Assembly (NCBI RefSeq): GCF_003725545.1
Contig: NZ_RJLN01000019.1
Coordinates: forward strand, 1 to 64,000
Direction of reading: 5' to 3'
From: Micromonospora solifontis
GTDB lineage: Bacteria > Actinomycetota > Actinomycetes > Mycobacteriales > Micromonosporaceae
Length of the DNA: 64,000 nt
Part shown: piece after piece, positions 7,791 through 17,033 of the stretch
How positions within the stretch are numbered: the stretch's first letter is position 1
Layout: every line of letters begins with the position of its first letter
The notes under the pieces: model-generated
Database searches by the model: none
What the model saw: only the letters and a program-made list of their open reading frames with translations
Told to the model about the DNA's origin: nothing
Translations under genes and position numbers: made by a program

Positions 7791-10700
7791 ATGCTCGAGA
7801 ACGAGCCCGAGGGCGGCGAACGGACCGGCGCAGAACCGGCCGAGGCGACCGCCGCCAGCAGCACCGAGGGCACCGCCGAGGTTGAGAAGCCGGCCCGCAA
7901 GCGGACCAGCCGGCGCAAGACGGCCCCGCTCAACCAGCCGGAGCAGACCGAGGCGCCGGTCGAGGCGTCCACCGGCGCCGGCACCGCCAGCGGCGAGTCG
8001 CCCCAGGCCGAGGTGTTCGCCCCGGTCGCCGGTGAGTTGGAGGCCGCCCCGAAGACCCGGCGGCGGCGCAAGGCGACCCCTGCGAAGGCGGCCGAGGAGC
8101 CGGTGGCCGCCACCGGGGTGGAGCCGACCACCGAGGAGGTCGTCCCGCCGGTCAAGGTGACCCGGACGCGGCGCCGCAAGGCCACCCCGCCGCCCGCCGA
8201 GACGCCGTTGGAGGAGTCCGCGACCGAGGCCCCGGCCGAGGCCGCCGTCGAGCCGCGGGGGGACGTCGAGGGGGGCGAGCCGCCGGCCGTCGCCGGGGAG
8301 GCCGCCCCGGCTGAGGAGCTCGCGCAGCCCGCCGACGAGGCGGCCGAGGAGGAGCCGACGCCCGCCGAGTCGGGCGAGCGGCTGCCGCTCGACGAGGCCA
8401 CCCTGGCCCGGGCCGGTGGGCCGGCGGACCGGACCGGCGAGGTTTCGCCGGGGGCAGCCGTGCCGGCGGCCGCCGAGGAGCCGGCGCCGACCCGCCGCCG
8501 ACGGGCGGCGCTCTCCGCACCGACCGTCCTGTTCATGCCCCCGCAGCCCGAGGAGATGCCGACCGTCCGGGTCACCTACCCGGTCGCCGAGGAGGCCGCC
8601 GAGGAGCCGGTGGAGACCGGCCGGCGCCGGCGGCGCGGCCGCCGCGAGGCGGAGCCGGTCGAGGTCGAGACCGAGGTCGACGAGGAGCCGACCCTCGAGG
8701 CCGAGGAGGTCGCCGAGGCGGAGGAGGAGGACGAGGAGTCGGCCGCGAGCCGTCGCCGCCGTCGCCGGGGCCGCCGGGGCCGGGGCCGGGGCAAGGGCGG
8801 GGCCGAGGAGGCCGAGGACGAGGAGGTCGAGGAGGCCATCGAGGCCGAGGCCGCCGACGCCGAGGCCGAGGAGGCCGCCGAGGAGGAGGAGACCGAGGGC
8901 GACGGGATGACCCGCCGCCGCCGTCGCCGCCGCCGCCGGGGCGCCGGGGACGTGGAGGCCGCCGCCGAGGACGGGGTGCCCACCGTCGTCAAGATCCGGG
9001 AGCCGCGCAAGGCCGTCGACGAGGTGCAGGGCGTCTCCGGCTCGACCCGGCTGGAGGCCAAGCGGCAGCGCCGCCGGGACGGGCGCGAGCAGCGGCGTAC
9101 CCGGCCGCCGATCCTGAGCGAGTCGGAGTTCCTGGCCCGCCGGGAGGCGGTCGACCGGGTGATGGCCGTCCGCCAGCGCGGCGACCGGACCCAGATCGCC
9201 GTCCTCGAGGACGGCGTGCTGGTCGAGCACTACGTGACCCGCAACTCGTCCGGCACCATGGCCGGCAACGTCTACCTGGGCAAGGTGCAGAACGTGCTGC
9301 CCAGCATGGAGGCGGCGTTCGTCGACATCGGGCGCGGGCGCAACGCCGTGCTCTACGCCGGCGAGGTCAACTGGGACACCAGCGGCCTGGAGGGCCGGGC
9401 CCGCTCGATCGAGCAGGCGCTGCGCTCCGGCGACTCGGTGCTGGTGCAGGTGACCAAGGACCCGATCGGGCACAAGGGCGCCCGGCTGACCAGCCACGTC
9501 GCGCTCTCCGGCCGGCACCTGGTGTACGTGCCGAACGGCAACGCCTCGGGCATCTCCCGGAAGCTGCCGGACACCGAGCGCAAGCGGCTGCGGGACATCC
9601 TCAAGAAGCTGGTGCCGGACGGCGCCGGGGTGATCGTGCGTACCGCGGCGGAGGGCGCCAGCGAGGACGAGCTGGCCCGGGACGTCAAGCGGCTCCAGGC
9701 GCAGTGGGAGGACATCCAGGCCAAGGCGGCCGAGGGCGGCGCGCCGGTCCTCCTCTACGAGGAGCCGGACCTGGTCATCCGGGTGGTCCGGGACCTGTTC
9801 AACGAGGACTTCCGCGAGCTGGTCATCGAGGGCGAGCAGTCGTACGACATGGTCGAGTCGTACCTGTCGCACGTCTCGCCGGACCTGGTGGAGCGGCTGC
9901 GCCGGCACGCCGGCACCACCGACGTGTTCGCCGAGTACCGGATCGACGAGCAGATCCTCAAGGGGCTGGACCGCAAGGTCTTCCTCCCGTCGGGCGGGTC
10001 GCTGGTGATCGACCGGACCGAGGCGATGACGGTCATCGACGTGAACACCGGCAAGTACACCGGCTCCGGGGGCAACCTGGAGGAGACGGTCACCCGCAAC
10101 AACCTGGAGGCGGCCGAGGAGATCGTGCGCCAGCTGCGGCTGCGCGACCTCGGCGGCATCGTGGTGATCGACTTCATCGACATGGTGTTGGAGTCGAACC
10201 GGGAGCTGGTGCTGCGCCGGCTCACCGAGTGCCTCGGCCGGGACCGGACCAAGCACCAGGTCACCGAGATCACCTCGCTGGGCCTGGTGCAGATGACCCG
10301 CAAGCGGGTCGGCGCGGGCCTGCTGGAGTCGTTCAGCGAGACCTGCGAGTGCTGCAAGGGCCGCGGCCTGATCATCCACACCGAGCCGGTGCCGGAGAAG
10401 CCGCGCTCCGGCGGGGGCGCGGGGGAGAAGGTCAAGGCGGTCGCCTCGGCCGTCACCACCCCGGCCACCGAGGAGAAGGGCCGGCGCCGGGGCCGCAAGG
10501 CCGCCGCGGAGAAGCCCGCCGCCGAGGTCGCGCCGGAGCAGCCGGCCGCCGAGGCCGCCCCGGATCGGACCGTCGCCGAGCCCGCGCCGGAGCGGACCGT
10601 CGCCGAGGTCGTGGAGGCGCCGGAGGACTACTACGACACCCAGGGCTACGACCTCTCCCGGTACGAGTCGGAGACGCCGGCCGCCCCGGCGGTCGCCGAC

Positions 10701-10847
10701 AGCCAGGAGGGCGAGTCGGCCCGGCTGGCCGCCGCGGACGACCCGGACGCGATCGGCGACGGCGAGGCCGAGGAGGAGGGCGCGGAGGTCGGCACCGGCC
10801 GGCGGCGCTCCCGGCGCGGCGGCGCCCGGCGGCGTACCCGTCCGTGA
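7791..10847 (+). CDS. rne: Ribonuclease E/G
   Basis: A 1018-residue RNase E/G family endoribonuclease for RNA turnover and rRNA processing. The conserved core spans about residues 440-880. It contains an S1-like RNA-binding segment starting near 470 (VEHYVTRNSSGTMAGNVYLG), the DNase I-like catalytic part with metal-ligand Asp in VIDVNTGK (near 749) and GGIVVIDFID (near 793), and a zinc-link-like CECCKGRG near 852. The first ~430 residues are a disordered extension alternating Glu-rich stretches with Arg-rich patches (for example RRRRRRGRRGRGRG). A shorter charged tail of about 150 residues ends in RRRTRP. Such extensions are typical of actinobacterial RNase E and probably bind RNA and degradosome partners. 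The ATG at 7791 has GGAG about 9 bases upstream. Confidence 0.95.
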   Translation: MLENEPEGGERTGAEPAEATAASSTEGTAEVEKPARKRTSRRKTAPLNQPEQTEAPVEASTGAGTASGESPQAEVFAPVAGELEAAPKTRRRRKATPAKAAEEPVAATGVEPTTEEVVPPVKVTRTRRRKATPPPAETPLEESATEAPAEAAVEPRGDVEGGEPPAVAGEAAPAEELAQPADEAAEEEPTPAESGERLPLDEATLARAGGPADRTGEVSPGAAVPAAAEEPAPTRRRRAALSAPTVLFMPPQPEEMPTVRVTYPVAEEAAEEPVETGRRRRRGRREAEPVEVETEVDEEPTLEAEEVAEAEEEDEESAASRRRRRRGRRGRGRGKGGAEEAEDEEVEEAIEAEAADAEAEEAAEEEETEGDGMTRRRRRRRRRGAGDVEAAAEDGVPTVVKIREPRKAVDEVQGVSGSTRLEAKRQRRRDGREQRRTRPPILSESEFLARREAVDRVMAVRQRGDRTQIAVLEDGVLVEHYVTRNSSGTMAGNVYLGKVQNVLPSMEAAFVDIGRGRNAVLYAGEVNWDTSGLEGRARSIEQALRSGDSVLVQVTKDPIGHKGARLTSHVALSGRHLVYVPNGNASGISRKLPDTERKRLRDILKKLVPDGAGVIVRTAAEGASEDELARDVKRLQAQWEDIQAKAAEGGAPVLLYEEPDLVIRVVRDLFNEDFRELVIEGEQSYDMVESYLSHVSPDLVERLRRHAGTTDVFAEYRIDEQILKGLDRKVFLPSGGSLVIDRTEAMTVIDVNTGKYTGSGGNLEETVTRNNLEAAEEIVRQLRLRDLGGIVVIDFIDMVLESNRELVLRRLTECLGRDRTKHQVTEITSLGLVQMTRKRVGAGLLESFSETCECCKGRGLIIHTEPVPEKPRSGGGAGEKVKAVASAVTTPATEEKGRRRGRKAAAEKPAAEVAPEQPAAEAAPDRTVAEPAPERTVAEVVEAPEDYYDTQGYDLSRYESETPAAPAVADSQEGESARLAAADDPDAIGDGEAEEEGAEVGTGRRRSRRGGARRRTRP

Positions 10848-10871
10848 GGCGCTGACCAGCACGGCGTTTGA

Positions 10872-10915
10872 CAGGGCCCCTTCCTCGGCAACAGAGTCCG
10901 CAGGGAGGGGCCCTG
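10872..10915 (+). terminator. Terminator hairpin after rne
   Basis: A 14-bp stem with one G-U type mismatch (10872-10885 with 10902-10915) and a 16-base loop. The arm begins CAGGGCCCCTT. Confidence 0.7.
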
Positions 10916-10966
10916 CCGTACCCGTCGACCCCCGGTCGGGGCGGCGCGGCCCGGACGGGAGGAAAC

Positions 10967-11431
10967 ATGCGTCGGGTGTTCGCGGTGACCGCGCTGACCG
11001 GGCTCCTGCTGGCCGGTGCCGGCTGCGCCGACCGGGACAGCGATCCCTTCGCGGTCGGCTTCGCCTCACCGGCCCCACGGGCCACTCCTGCCCCGACCGC
11101 CACCGGGGACGCCGGGGTCTGTGCCGGTGCCAAGCAGGCCGGCTCCGCGGCCGTGCAGACGTACGTCCAGAAGTTGGCCGAGATGCTGCGGGCGAACGCG
11201 CTCCGGGACCGCCGGACGGAGGAGGCCGCCCGGCGGGAGGCGGAGGCCGCGCTCGCCGGCTGGCGGGACACGCTGCGGGAACAGTCGGCCCGGGCGGCCG
11301 ACCCCCGGCTGCGTACCCTGTTGGCGGACCTGGCCACCGAGGTGGGCGGCCTCGGCACGGACGTGCGGGCGATCGACGAGACGGAGTTCGACCGGCTCCA
11401 GGGGCGCCTCGACGAGCTCTGCCCGGGCTGA
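10967..11431 (+). CDS. Small lipoprotein of unknown function
   Basis: A 154-residue predicted lipoprotein. The signal sequence MRRVFAVTALTGLLLAGAGC has a lipobox (LAGAGC) with Cys20 as the lipidated residue. A short Thr/Pro/Ala-rich linker follows, then a helical, Arg/Ala/Glu-rich domain (about 45-154) with one further Cys near each end (VCAGAK and ELCPG) that could form a disulfide. RBS GGGAGG lies 5 bases before the ATG. It sits between rne and the rplU promoter, with a terminator upstream. I do not recognise a named family; a cell-envelope role is inferred from the lipobox only. Confidence 0.8.
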   Translation: MRRVFAVTALTGLLLAGAGCADRDSDPFAVGFASPAPRATPAPTATGDAGVCAGAKQAGSAAVQTYVQKLAEMLRANALRDRRTEEAARREAEAALAGWRDTLREQSARAADPRLRTLLADLATEVGGLGTDVRAIDETEFDRLQGRLDELCPG

Positions 11432-11445
11432 CCGGGCGGCCCGGT

Positions 11446-11475
11446 TTGGGTGGCGGGCCTGGTATGGCGTACGCT
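11446..11475 (+). promoter_or_regulatory. rplU promoter
   Basis: TTGGGT (11446-11451) and TACGCT (11470-11475) are 18 bases apart. Transcription from about 11482 would give a leader of about 140 bases before rplU. The leader contains a short hairpin just after the -10, near 11482-11500. Confidence 0.6.
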
Positions 11476-11619
11476 TGCCTGCGGCGCACTTTGGTGTGCC
11501 GAGTTCCCGCGTGCCCGCGCCGCCGGTGTCACGGCTCCCGGCGAGACGCCGTGGGAACGACCGACCGGTAACGGTGGGAAAAGACGCTAGCAGCCTCAAC
11601 GACAGGGAGTCCGCCTCCG

Positions 11620-11934
11620 ATGTACGCGATCGTCAAGACCGGCGGCAAGCAGTACAAGGTCGCCGAGGGCGACGTGATCGAGGTCGAGAAGCTCACCGGT
11701 GCCCCCGGTGACGCGGTGAAGCTCACCGCGGTGCTCCTCGTCGACGGTGACGACCTGGTGACCGACGCGGCGAAGCTTGCGAAGGTTTCGGTGTCCGGCG
11801 AGATCGCCGCGCACACCAAGGGCCCGAAGATCCGGATCCACAAGTTCAAGAACAAGACCGGCTACCACAAGCGCCAGGGTCACCGCCAGCCGCTGACCCA
11901 GGTCAAGGTGACCGGCATCTCCAGCGGGAAGTAG
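11620..11934 (+). CDS. rplU: 50S ribosomal protein L21
   Basis: A 104-residue L21 of normal length with the classical start [14 protein letters not shown] and the C-terminal KKRQGHRQ-like segment ([15 protein letters not shown]). It is a structural protein of the large ribosomal subunit. A GGGAG RBS lies about 11 bases upstream, after a leader of about 140 bases that could carry regulation. rpmA follows 11 bases later. Confidence 0.98.
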   Translation: MYAIVKTGGKQYKVAEGDVIEVEKLTGAPGDAVKLTAVLLVDGDDLVTDAAKLAKVSVSGEIAAHTKGPKIRIHKFKNKTGYHKRQGHRQPLTQVKVTGISSGK

Positions 11935-11945
11935 GTCGTCCTCCA

Positions 11946-12200
11946 ATGGCTCACAAAAAGGGTGCGTCCAGCTCGCGTAACGGTCGCGATTCCGCGGCCC
12001 AGCGGCTCGGCGTGAAGCGCTTCGGTGGTCAGGTCGTCAACGCGGGCGAGATCATCATCCGCCAGCGCGGCACCAAGTTCCACCCCGGTGACCTGGTCGG
12101 CCGCGGCGGCGACGACACGCTCTTCGCGCTGGCCGCCGGTGCGGTCCAGTTCGGCACCAAGCGCGGTCGCAAGACCGTCAGCATCGTGCCGCAGCAGTAA
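11946..12200 (+). CDS. rpmA: 50S ribosomal protein L27
   Basis: An 84-residue L27. It begins [16 protein letters not shown], the conserved N-terminus that reaches the peptidyl transferase centre, and has no firmicute-type propeptide. It contains [18 protein letters not shown]. It is co-transcribed with rplU and followed 90 bases later by obgE. Confidence 0.98.
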   Translation: MAHKKGASSSRNGRDSAAQRLGVKRFGGQVVNAGEIIIRQRGTKFHPGDLVGRGGDDTLFALAAGAVQFGTKRGRKTVSIVPQQ

Positions 12201-12290
12201 CACCTCCGGCGTAGGCGGGCCGCGGACCTCGTGTCCCGGCCCGCTTCGCTTTTCACGTGCGGGGCGCACCCCGCTGGAAGGATTGACAGC

Positions 12291-13754
12291 GTGACGACGT
12301 TCGTTGACCGGGTCGTCCTGCACCTGCAGGCCGGCGACGGCGGGCACGGCTGTGTCTCGATCCATCGGGAGAAGTTCAAGCCGTTCGGTGGGCCGGACGG
12401 CGGCAACGGCGGGCACGGCGGCAGCGTGTCGCTGGTCGTCGACCCGCAGGTCACCACGCTGCTCGACTTCCACTACCGGCCGCACCAGAAGGCCGAGAAC
12501 GGCAAGGGCGGCGCCGGCTCGAACCGGGACGGCGCCAACGGCCACGACCTGGTGATCAAGGTGCCGAACGGCACCGTCGTGCAGACCCCGGACGGCGAGG
12601 TGCTGGCCGACCTGGTCGGCGTGGGCACCACGTTCGAGGCGGCCCGGGGTGGGCGTGGCGGGCGCGGCAACGCCTCGCTGGCCAACGCCCGGCGCAAGGC
12701 GCCCGGGTTCGCCGAGCTGGGTGAGCCCGGTGACCGGCTGGACGTCGTGCTGGAGCTGAAGAGCGTCGCCGACGTCGGCCTGGTCGGCTTCCCGTCCGCC
12801 GGCAAGTCCTCGCTGATCTCGGTCATCTCCGCGGCCAAGCCGAAGATCGCCGACTACCCGTTCACCACGCTGGTGCCGAACCTGGGCGTGGTGCGGGTGG
12901 ACAACCACACCTTCACCGTCGCCGACGTGCCGGGGCTGATCCCGGGCGCGGCCACCGGCAAGGGCCTGGGCCTGGAGTTCCTCCGCCACGTCGAGCGTTG
13001 CGCCGTGCTGGTGCACGTGGTCGACACGGCGACGCTGGAGCCGGGCCGCGACCCGCTCGCGGACATCGACACCATCGAGGCCGAGCTGACCGAGTACGGC
13101 GGCCTCGCCGACCGGCCCCGTCTCGTCGCGCTCAACAAGATCGACGTGCCGGACGGGCGGGACCTGGCCGAGATCGTCCGGCCCGACCTGGAGGCGCGGG
13201 GCTTCCGGGTGTTCGAGGTCTCCACGGCCACCCGCGAGGGGCTCAAGGAGCTGACGTACGCGATGGCGGAGCTGGTCGAGCAGGCGCGCAGCGCCGCGCC
13301 GCCGGCCGAGCCGACCCGGATCGTGATCCGCCCGAAGGCGGTCGACGACGCCGGCTTCACCATCGAGGCGGAGGCCGACGGCTCGTACACGGTCCGGGGC
13401 AACCGGCCGGAGCGCTGGGTCAAGCAGACCAACTTCGACAACGACGAGGCGGTGGGCTACCTGGCCGACCGGCTGGCCCGGCTGGGCGTCGAGGAGAAGC
13501 TGGCCAAGGCCGGCGCGCAGGCCGGCGACCTGGTCCGGATCGGCGACCGCGAGTTCGACTGGCAGCCCACCCTCTACGCGGGCGAGGACTTCGTCCCGAC
13601 CGTCCGGGGCGCGGACGTCCGGCTGGAGGAGAAGTCGACCCGGGCCTCGGCCGCGGAGCGGCTGGCCGCCCGCAAGGCGCGACGGCGCCGCCCGGAGGAC
13701 GAGATCGAGGCTTCCCCGGCCGTGGAGGCGGACGACGACGAGGATTGGGAGTAG
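12291..13754 (+). CDS. obgE: Obg family GTPase
   Basis: A 487-residue ribosome-associated GTPase involved in 50S assembly and stress response. The Gly-rich Obg domain (1-160; [12 protein letters not shown]) precedes the G domain with P-loop [14 protein letters not shown] and NKID motifs. The OCT domain follows (about 345-425), then a charged tail (about 425-487, [14 protein letters not shown]...DDDEDWE) typical of actinobacterial Obg. The GTG at 12291 is chosen: GGAAGG lies 10 bases upstream and [18 protein letters not shown] matches the family start, while the upstream in-frame ATG would add an unlike extension. It closes the rplU-rpmA-obgE operon. Confidence 0.97.
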   Translation: MTTFVDRVVLHLQAGDGGHGCVSIHREKFKPFGGPDGGNGGHGGSVSLVVDPQVTTLLDFHYRPHQKAENGKGGAGSNRDGANGHDLVIKVPNGTVVQTPDGEVLADLVGVGTTFEAARGGRGGRGNASLANARRKAPGFAELGEPGDRLDVVLELKSVADVGLVGFPSAGKSSLISVISAAKPKIADYPFTTLVPNLGVVRVDNHTFTVADVPGLIPGAATGKGLGLEFLRHVERCAVLVHVVDTATLEPGRDPLADIDTIEAELTEYGGLADRPRLVALNKIDVPDGRDLAEIVRPDLEARGFRVFEVSTATREGLKELTYAMAELVEQARSAAPPAEPTRIVIRPKAVDDAGFTIEAEADGSYTVRGNRPERWVKQTNFDNDEAVGYLADRLARLGVEEKLAKAGAQAGDLVRIGDREFDWQPTLYAGEDFVPTVRGADVRLEEKSTRASAAERLAARKARRRRPEDEIEASPAVEADDDEDWE

Positions 13755-13804
13755 CCGTCAATTCGGGGTCGCACGCCGGAAACCTCCCCGAAACGGGCGC
13801 TGCC

Positions 13805-13810
13805 TAGCGT
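13805..13810 (+). promoter_or_regulatory. Leaderless -10 of GNAT gene
   Basis: TAGCGT is followed by 7 bases and then the ATG at 13818. There is no RBS, so transcription probably starts at the A of the start codon. Confidence 0.55.
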
Positions 13811-13817
13811 GGCAACC

Positions 13818-14267
13818 ATGCTGATCGAACCCCGTCCCGCCACCGACCCCGAGGTCGCCGCCCTGGTCATCGCCCAGCAGCGCGAGCTGCGCGAGGCCGA
13901 CGGGGGGCTGGACGGGCAGGTGACGGTCACCCACGACGACATCCGCTACCTGGTCGTGGTGGCGGCGGGGCGCGCGGTCGCCTGCGGCGGCGTCCAGGCC
14001 CTGGACGCCGAGACGGGCGAACTCAAGCGGATGTACGTGCGGCCGGCGTACCGGGGGCGGGGCGTCGCCCGGCAGTTGCTGGCGGCGCTGGAGGAGTTGG
14101 CCTTCCGGCAGGGGCACACCACGGTGTGCCTGGAGACGGGGAGCTACCTGCCGGCCGCCATCGGCCTCTACCGGTCCTGCGGCTACCGGCCCATCCCGGT
14201 GTACGGCGAGTACGTGGACAACCCGTACAGCGTGTGCTTCGCCAAGCGCCTGCCGGTCGCCGCCTGA
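13818..14267 (+). CDS. GNAT family N-acetyltransferase
   Basis: A 149-residue GNAT acetyltransferase of normal length. It has ELKRMYVRPAYRGRGVARQLL, the acetyl-CoA pyrophosphate-binding motif A (R/Q-x-x-G-x-G/A), followed by the C-terminal YRSCGYRPIPVYG segment. The substrate is not known. The GTG at 13809 is in frame, but the -10-like TAGCGT overlaps it, so the leaderless ATG at 13818 is preferred. It is convergent with the membrane gene at 14295-14954; the two stop codons are 27 bases apart. Confidence 0.9.
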   Translation: MLIEPRPATDPEVAALVIAQQRELREADGGLDGQVTVTHDDIRYLVVVAAGRAVACGGVQALDAETGELKRMYVRPAYRGRGVARQLLAALEELAFRQGHTTVCLETGSYLPAAIGLYRSCGYRPIPVYGEYVDNPYSVCFAKRLPVAA

Positions 14268-14294
14268 CGGCGGCGGCCACGCGCGTGCCGGCGG

Positions 14295-14954
14295 TCAGGC
14301 GCCGGTCTCGGCGTGCGCGGCGGTGACCGGCTTCGACTCGGGGCTGGCGTGCTGCCGCAGCACGATGCTCAGCAGGATCAGCACCCCGACGGCGAGGAAC
14401 TCGCTCTGCCAGTTCTGCATGGACTGGAACCAGAAGTCGCTGGTGCCGAGGAACTGCACGGCGCTGATCGGCGGGGCCCCGCTCTCCAGCGCCTGCTCCT
14501 GGTTGTACTCGACCACGCCGCCGAGCAGGTGGCCGAGGAACGAGCCGGCGAAGATCAGCAGCAGCGCGATCGACAGGCTGTTGCGGTAGATGGCCAGCGG
14601 CAGCCCACCGACCCGGGCCGGCCAGGGGGAGTCGGGGGTGGCGCGGCGCGCGTCGTCGTCGGGGCGGTCGGTCTGCCCCTCGGGCTTCGACTCGGCCGAC
14701 CCCTTCTGCACCAGGTACGCGGTGAGCAGGACGTAACCGCCCATCTGGAGGAACTCCGACTCCCAGTTCTCGAAGACCGCCTCGGCGAAGTGCCCGGTGC
14801 CGAGGTACGCCCACCAGCTCAGCGGGGCCGCCCCGTACTGGGTCAGCTCCTCGTTGTGCACCTGCCACCCGAACACGCTCTGCAACGTCAAAAAGATCAG
14901 GAACGCGCCGAGCATCGCAACCGTGAGCGCGTTGTCCCGCAACCACCGCGACAT
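14295..14954 (-). CDS. DUF6766-like membrane protein
   Basis: A 219-residue membrane protein made of two related halves. Each half has a hydrophobic helix, a Trp/Glu-rich loop with a NW-SEF motif (FENWESEFLQMG and QNWQSEFLAVG), then another helix; four membrane helices in total. A hydrophilic Asp/Arg-rich linker (about 103-125) separates them. The pattern fits the DUF6766 family. RBS GAGGAGG lies 8 bases before the ATG. It neighbours another small DUF membrane protein on the same strand and, divergently, a stress-type operon, which suggests envelope stress; the function is unknown. Confidence 0.8.
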   Translation of the reverse strand: MSRWLRDNALTVAMLGAFLIFLTLQSVFGWQVHNEELTQYGAAPLSWWAYLGTGHFAEAVFENWESEFLQMGGYVLLTAYLVQKGSAESKPEGQTDRPDDDARRATPDSPWPARVGGLPLAIYRNSLSIALLLIFAGSFLGHLLGGVVEYNQEQALESGAPPISAVQFLGTSDFWFQSMQNWQSEFLAVGVLILLSIVLRQHASPESKPVTAAHAETGA

Positions 14955-15072
14955 CGCCGGACCTCCTCGTCAGGGTCACTCCCCGTGGTGGTCCTCCGGT
15001 GCCCCGGGCGCGGATCACGCAAACCCGGGCGGCGGCCGGTCACGCCGTTGCCACCCCATCGGGTGACGCAGG

Positions 15073-15555
15073 TCAGGGTCGGTCGATCGGGGTGTCCGGC
15101 CGGCCGCCGGTGCCCACCTCGTTGTTGAGCAGCAGGCCGACGGCGAGCATGCCGAAGCCGAGGAAGAGGTGCAGCCAGTTGTCCGCGTCGTTGAACGGCA
15201 CGAAGTTCGCCGCGCTCTCCCGGTCCACCGCGAAGCCGTAGAGCCAGATGGCCAGGTAGATGGCGCCACCGCCGGCCAGGAAGAGCCGGGCCCCGGAGAC
15301 CGTGCGGGCCAGCGCCAGTCCGACCAGGCCGAAGAGCAGGTGCAGCAGGTTGTGCAGCACCGACACCTGGAACAGGCCGATCAGCTTCGCCTCGGAGTGG
15401 TGACCGGCGAACGCCAGGTCCCCGTAGTGGGTGGTGAACCCGGGCACGAACCCGAGCACGCCGATGAGCACGAAGACGGCGGCCACCGCGAGGGCGACCT
15501 TCTGGATCGCCGGGCGGGACCGGGCCGGAGCGCGTCCGCGCACGTCACGTGCCAT
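15073..15555 (-). CDS. DUF4383 domain membrane protein
   Basis: A 160-residue four-helix membrane protein with the DUF4383 features: a first helix, then a short loop (HHSEAKLIGLFQVS), a His/Asn-rich helix (VLHNLLHLLFGLVGLAL), a third helix, and NADNWLHLFLG-like sequence (DADNWLHLFLGFGMLAVGL). The ATG at 15555 is chosen because GGAGG lies 8 bases upstream; a GTG at 15564 overlaps the RBS. Members often occur next to general-stress genes in actinobacteria, as here, but no reaction is known. Confidence 0.82.
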   Translation of the reverse strand: MARDVRGRAPARSRPAIQKVALAVAAVFVLIGVLGFVPGFTTHYGDLAFAGHHSEAKLIGLFQVSVLHNLLHLLFGLVGLALARTVSGARLFLAGGGAIYLAIWLYGFAVDRESAANFVPFNDADNWLHLFLGFGMLAVGLLLNNEVGTGGRPDTPIDRP

Positions 15556-15684
15556 CGCTGTCACCTCCGTGGGTCAACCGCCGCCCGGGCCGGGCCGACC
15601 CTCCATTGTGTGATCACGGCGGGGCGGTTCCGCAGAGAAATGACGAATCAGGCATGGACCTCACGACGCGGGGTAGGTCAGTTG

Positions 15685-15709
15685 TCACGCCGAAAGTAAT
15701 TCGGCGTGA
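15685..15709. promoter_or_regulatory. Inverted repeat upstream of stress operon
   Basis: Perfect 10-bp arms TCACGCCGAA (15685-15694) and TTCGGCGTGA (15700-15709) flank the 5-base spacer AGTAA, 45 bases before the ATG at 15755. It may be an operator or a leader hairpin. GGGTAG at 15671-15676 resembles a SigB-type -10 and would place the repeat just downstream of the transcription start. Confidence 0.5.
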
Positions 15710-15754
15710 TCCCCCGAGCACAACCGCTACGACCATCCGAGCGGAAGGGACACC

Positions 15755-16537
15755 ATGACTTACGATCTGTCACCCACGCCTGCCACGTACGAGTCGACCA
15801 ACGGCGGCGGGGTTCGCGACCAGGCCCGCCAGGTCGGCTCGGAGACCGCGAACGCCGGCGGCGCGGTCGCTCAGACCGCGAAGGAGCAGGGCAAGGAGGT
15901 CGTCGGCGAGGCGAAGCGCCAGGCCCGCAACCTCTACGGCGAAGCCCGCGACCAGCTGACCTCGCAGACCGGCCAGCAGCAGCAGCGCGCCGCGGGCGGC
16001 ATCCGCTCGCTGGCCGAGGAGATGCGCTCGATGGCGCAGCACGGTGGCGGCTCCGGGCCGGTCACCGAGCTGGCCCACCAGGCGGCCGACCGGATGCACG
16101 GCGTGGCCGGCTGGCTGGAGCAGCGCGAGCCGGGCGACCTGCTCAACGAGGTCAAGAACTACGCCCGCCGCAACCCGGGCACCTTCCTCGTCGGTGCCGC
16201 GCTGCTCGGCGTGGTCGCCGGCCGGCTGACCCGGAACATCGCCGCCGTCGGCGACGGCGCCGGCCAGCAGGCGTACGACCCGGACCGGACCGCGGTCATC
16301 CCGACCTCGCGGGCCGTGCCGGACCAGATCCCGCCAGGCGGCTACCTCGACCCGACCCCCGGCACGTACGCCGAGCCGACTCCGGGCTACTCGGGTCAGG
16401 GCGCGACCTACCCCGACCCGGGCGCCACCACCGGCGGCTACGCCGACCCGGTCGGCGGCACCGGACGGCCGCTGCCCCCGCCGGAGCGGACCGACCCGCT
16501 GCCGGGCGTCCCGTCCAGCGGCGTGAACCGTCCGTGA
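15755..16537 (+). CDS. Stress-type membrane-associated protein, hypothetical
   Basis: A 260-residue protein. The N-terminal half is a long Ala/Gln/Lys/Glu-rich amphipathic helix region reminiscent of CsbD or apolipoprotein-like stress proteins. One hydrophobic stretch follows at about 146-165 (GTFLVGAALLGVVAG) with the NPGTFLVGA pattern seen in DUF3618-associated proteins. The C-terminal ~90 residues are Pro/Gly/Tyr-rich and disordered. RBS GGAAGGG precedes the ATG. It leads an operon with a holin-like DUF1469 protein and a DUF3618 protein, so a shared role at the membrane during envelope stress is likely but inferred. Confidence 0.75.
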   Translation: MTYDLSPTPATYESTNGGGVRDQARQVGSETANAGGAVAQTAKEQGKEVVGEAKRQARNLYGEARDQLTSQTGQQQQRAAGGIRSLAEEMRSMAQHGGGSGPVTELAHQAADRMHGVAGWLEQREPGDLLNEVKNYARRNPGTFLVGAALLGVVAGRLTRNIAAVGDGAGQQAYDPDRTAVIPTSRAVPDQIPPGGYLDPTPGTYAEPTPGYSGQGATYPDPGATTGGYADPVGGTGRPLPPPERTDPLPGVPSSGVNRP

Positions 16538-16568
16538 GCGGCCGAACCGGCAGAAGGGAGGCGACGGC

Positions 16569-17033
16569 ATGACCGCGCCGACGCAGGGGCCCGGCCTGGA
16601 CTCCGGTTATCAGCCGGCAGGCGCCCCGCACACCGCGGACGAGGTCCGGGGAAGCTCCATCGGCGAGCTGATGCGCCAGGTCACCACCGACCTGTCCACC
16701 CTGATGCGGCAGGAGGTCGAGCTGGCCAAGGCGGAGATCCGCCAGGAGGGAAAGAAGGCGGGCAAGGCCGCCGGCCTCTTCGGTGGCGCCGGCTTCGGCG
16801 GCTACATGGTGGCGCTGTTCCTCTCCATCGCGCTGTGGCAGGCCCTGGACAACGTCATGGACTCGGGTCTGGCCGCGCTGATCGTGGCCGTCATCTGGGC
16901 CGTGATCGCCGGGGTCCTCTATTCCATGGGCAAGAAGAACGCCGAGCGGATCCGCGGCCTCAAGCAGACCAACGACAGCGTGCAGCGCATTCCCGACGCG
17001 CTGAAGCCGCACCCGGAGGGAGTCACCCGATGA
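16569..17033 (+). CDS. Phage holin superfamily / DUF1469 membrane protein
   Basis: A 154-residue protein with a conserved amphipathic segment (SIGELMRQVTTDLSTLMRQEVELAKAE), then two membrane helices (about 80-100 and 105-128) and a basic tail. This is the layout of the Phage_holin_3_6/DUF1469 family, which despite its name is chromosomal and common beside DUF3618. RBS AGAAGGGAGG lies 8 bases before the ATG. Its stop overlaps the next start (ATGA), so the two are translationally coupled. It may modulate membrane integrity; this is inference. Confidence 0.88.
   Translation: MTAPTQGPGLDSGYQPAGAPHTADEVRGSSIGELMRQVTTDLSTLMRQEVELAKAEIRQEGKKAGKAAGLFGGAGFGGYMVALFLSIALWQALDNVMDSGLAALIVAVIWAVIAGVLYSMGKKNAERIRGLKQTNDSVQRIPDALKPHPEGVTR

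Noticed and set aside
8700..8960. Repetitive GAGGCCGAGGAG-like tracts in rne
   Set aside because: These are Glu/Ala and Arg codon runs of the disordered extension of RNase E, not a DNA repeat element.
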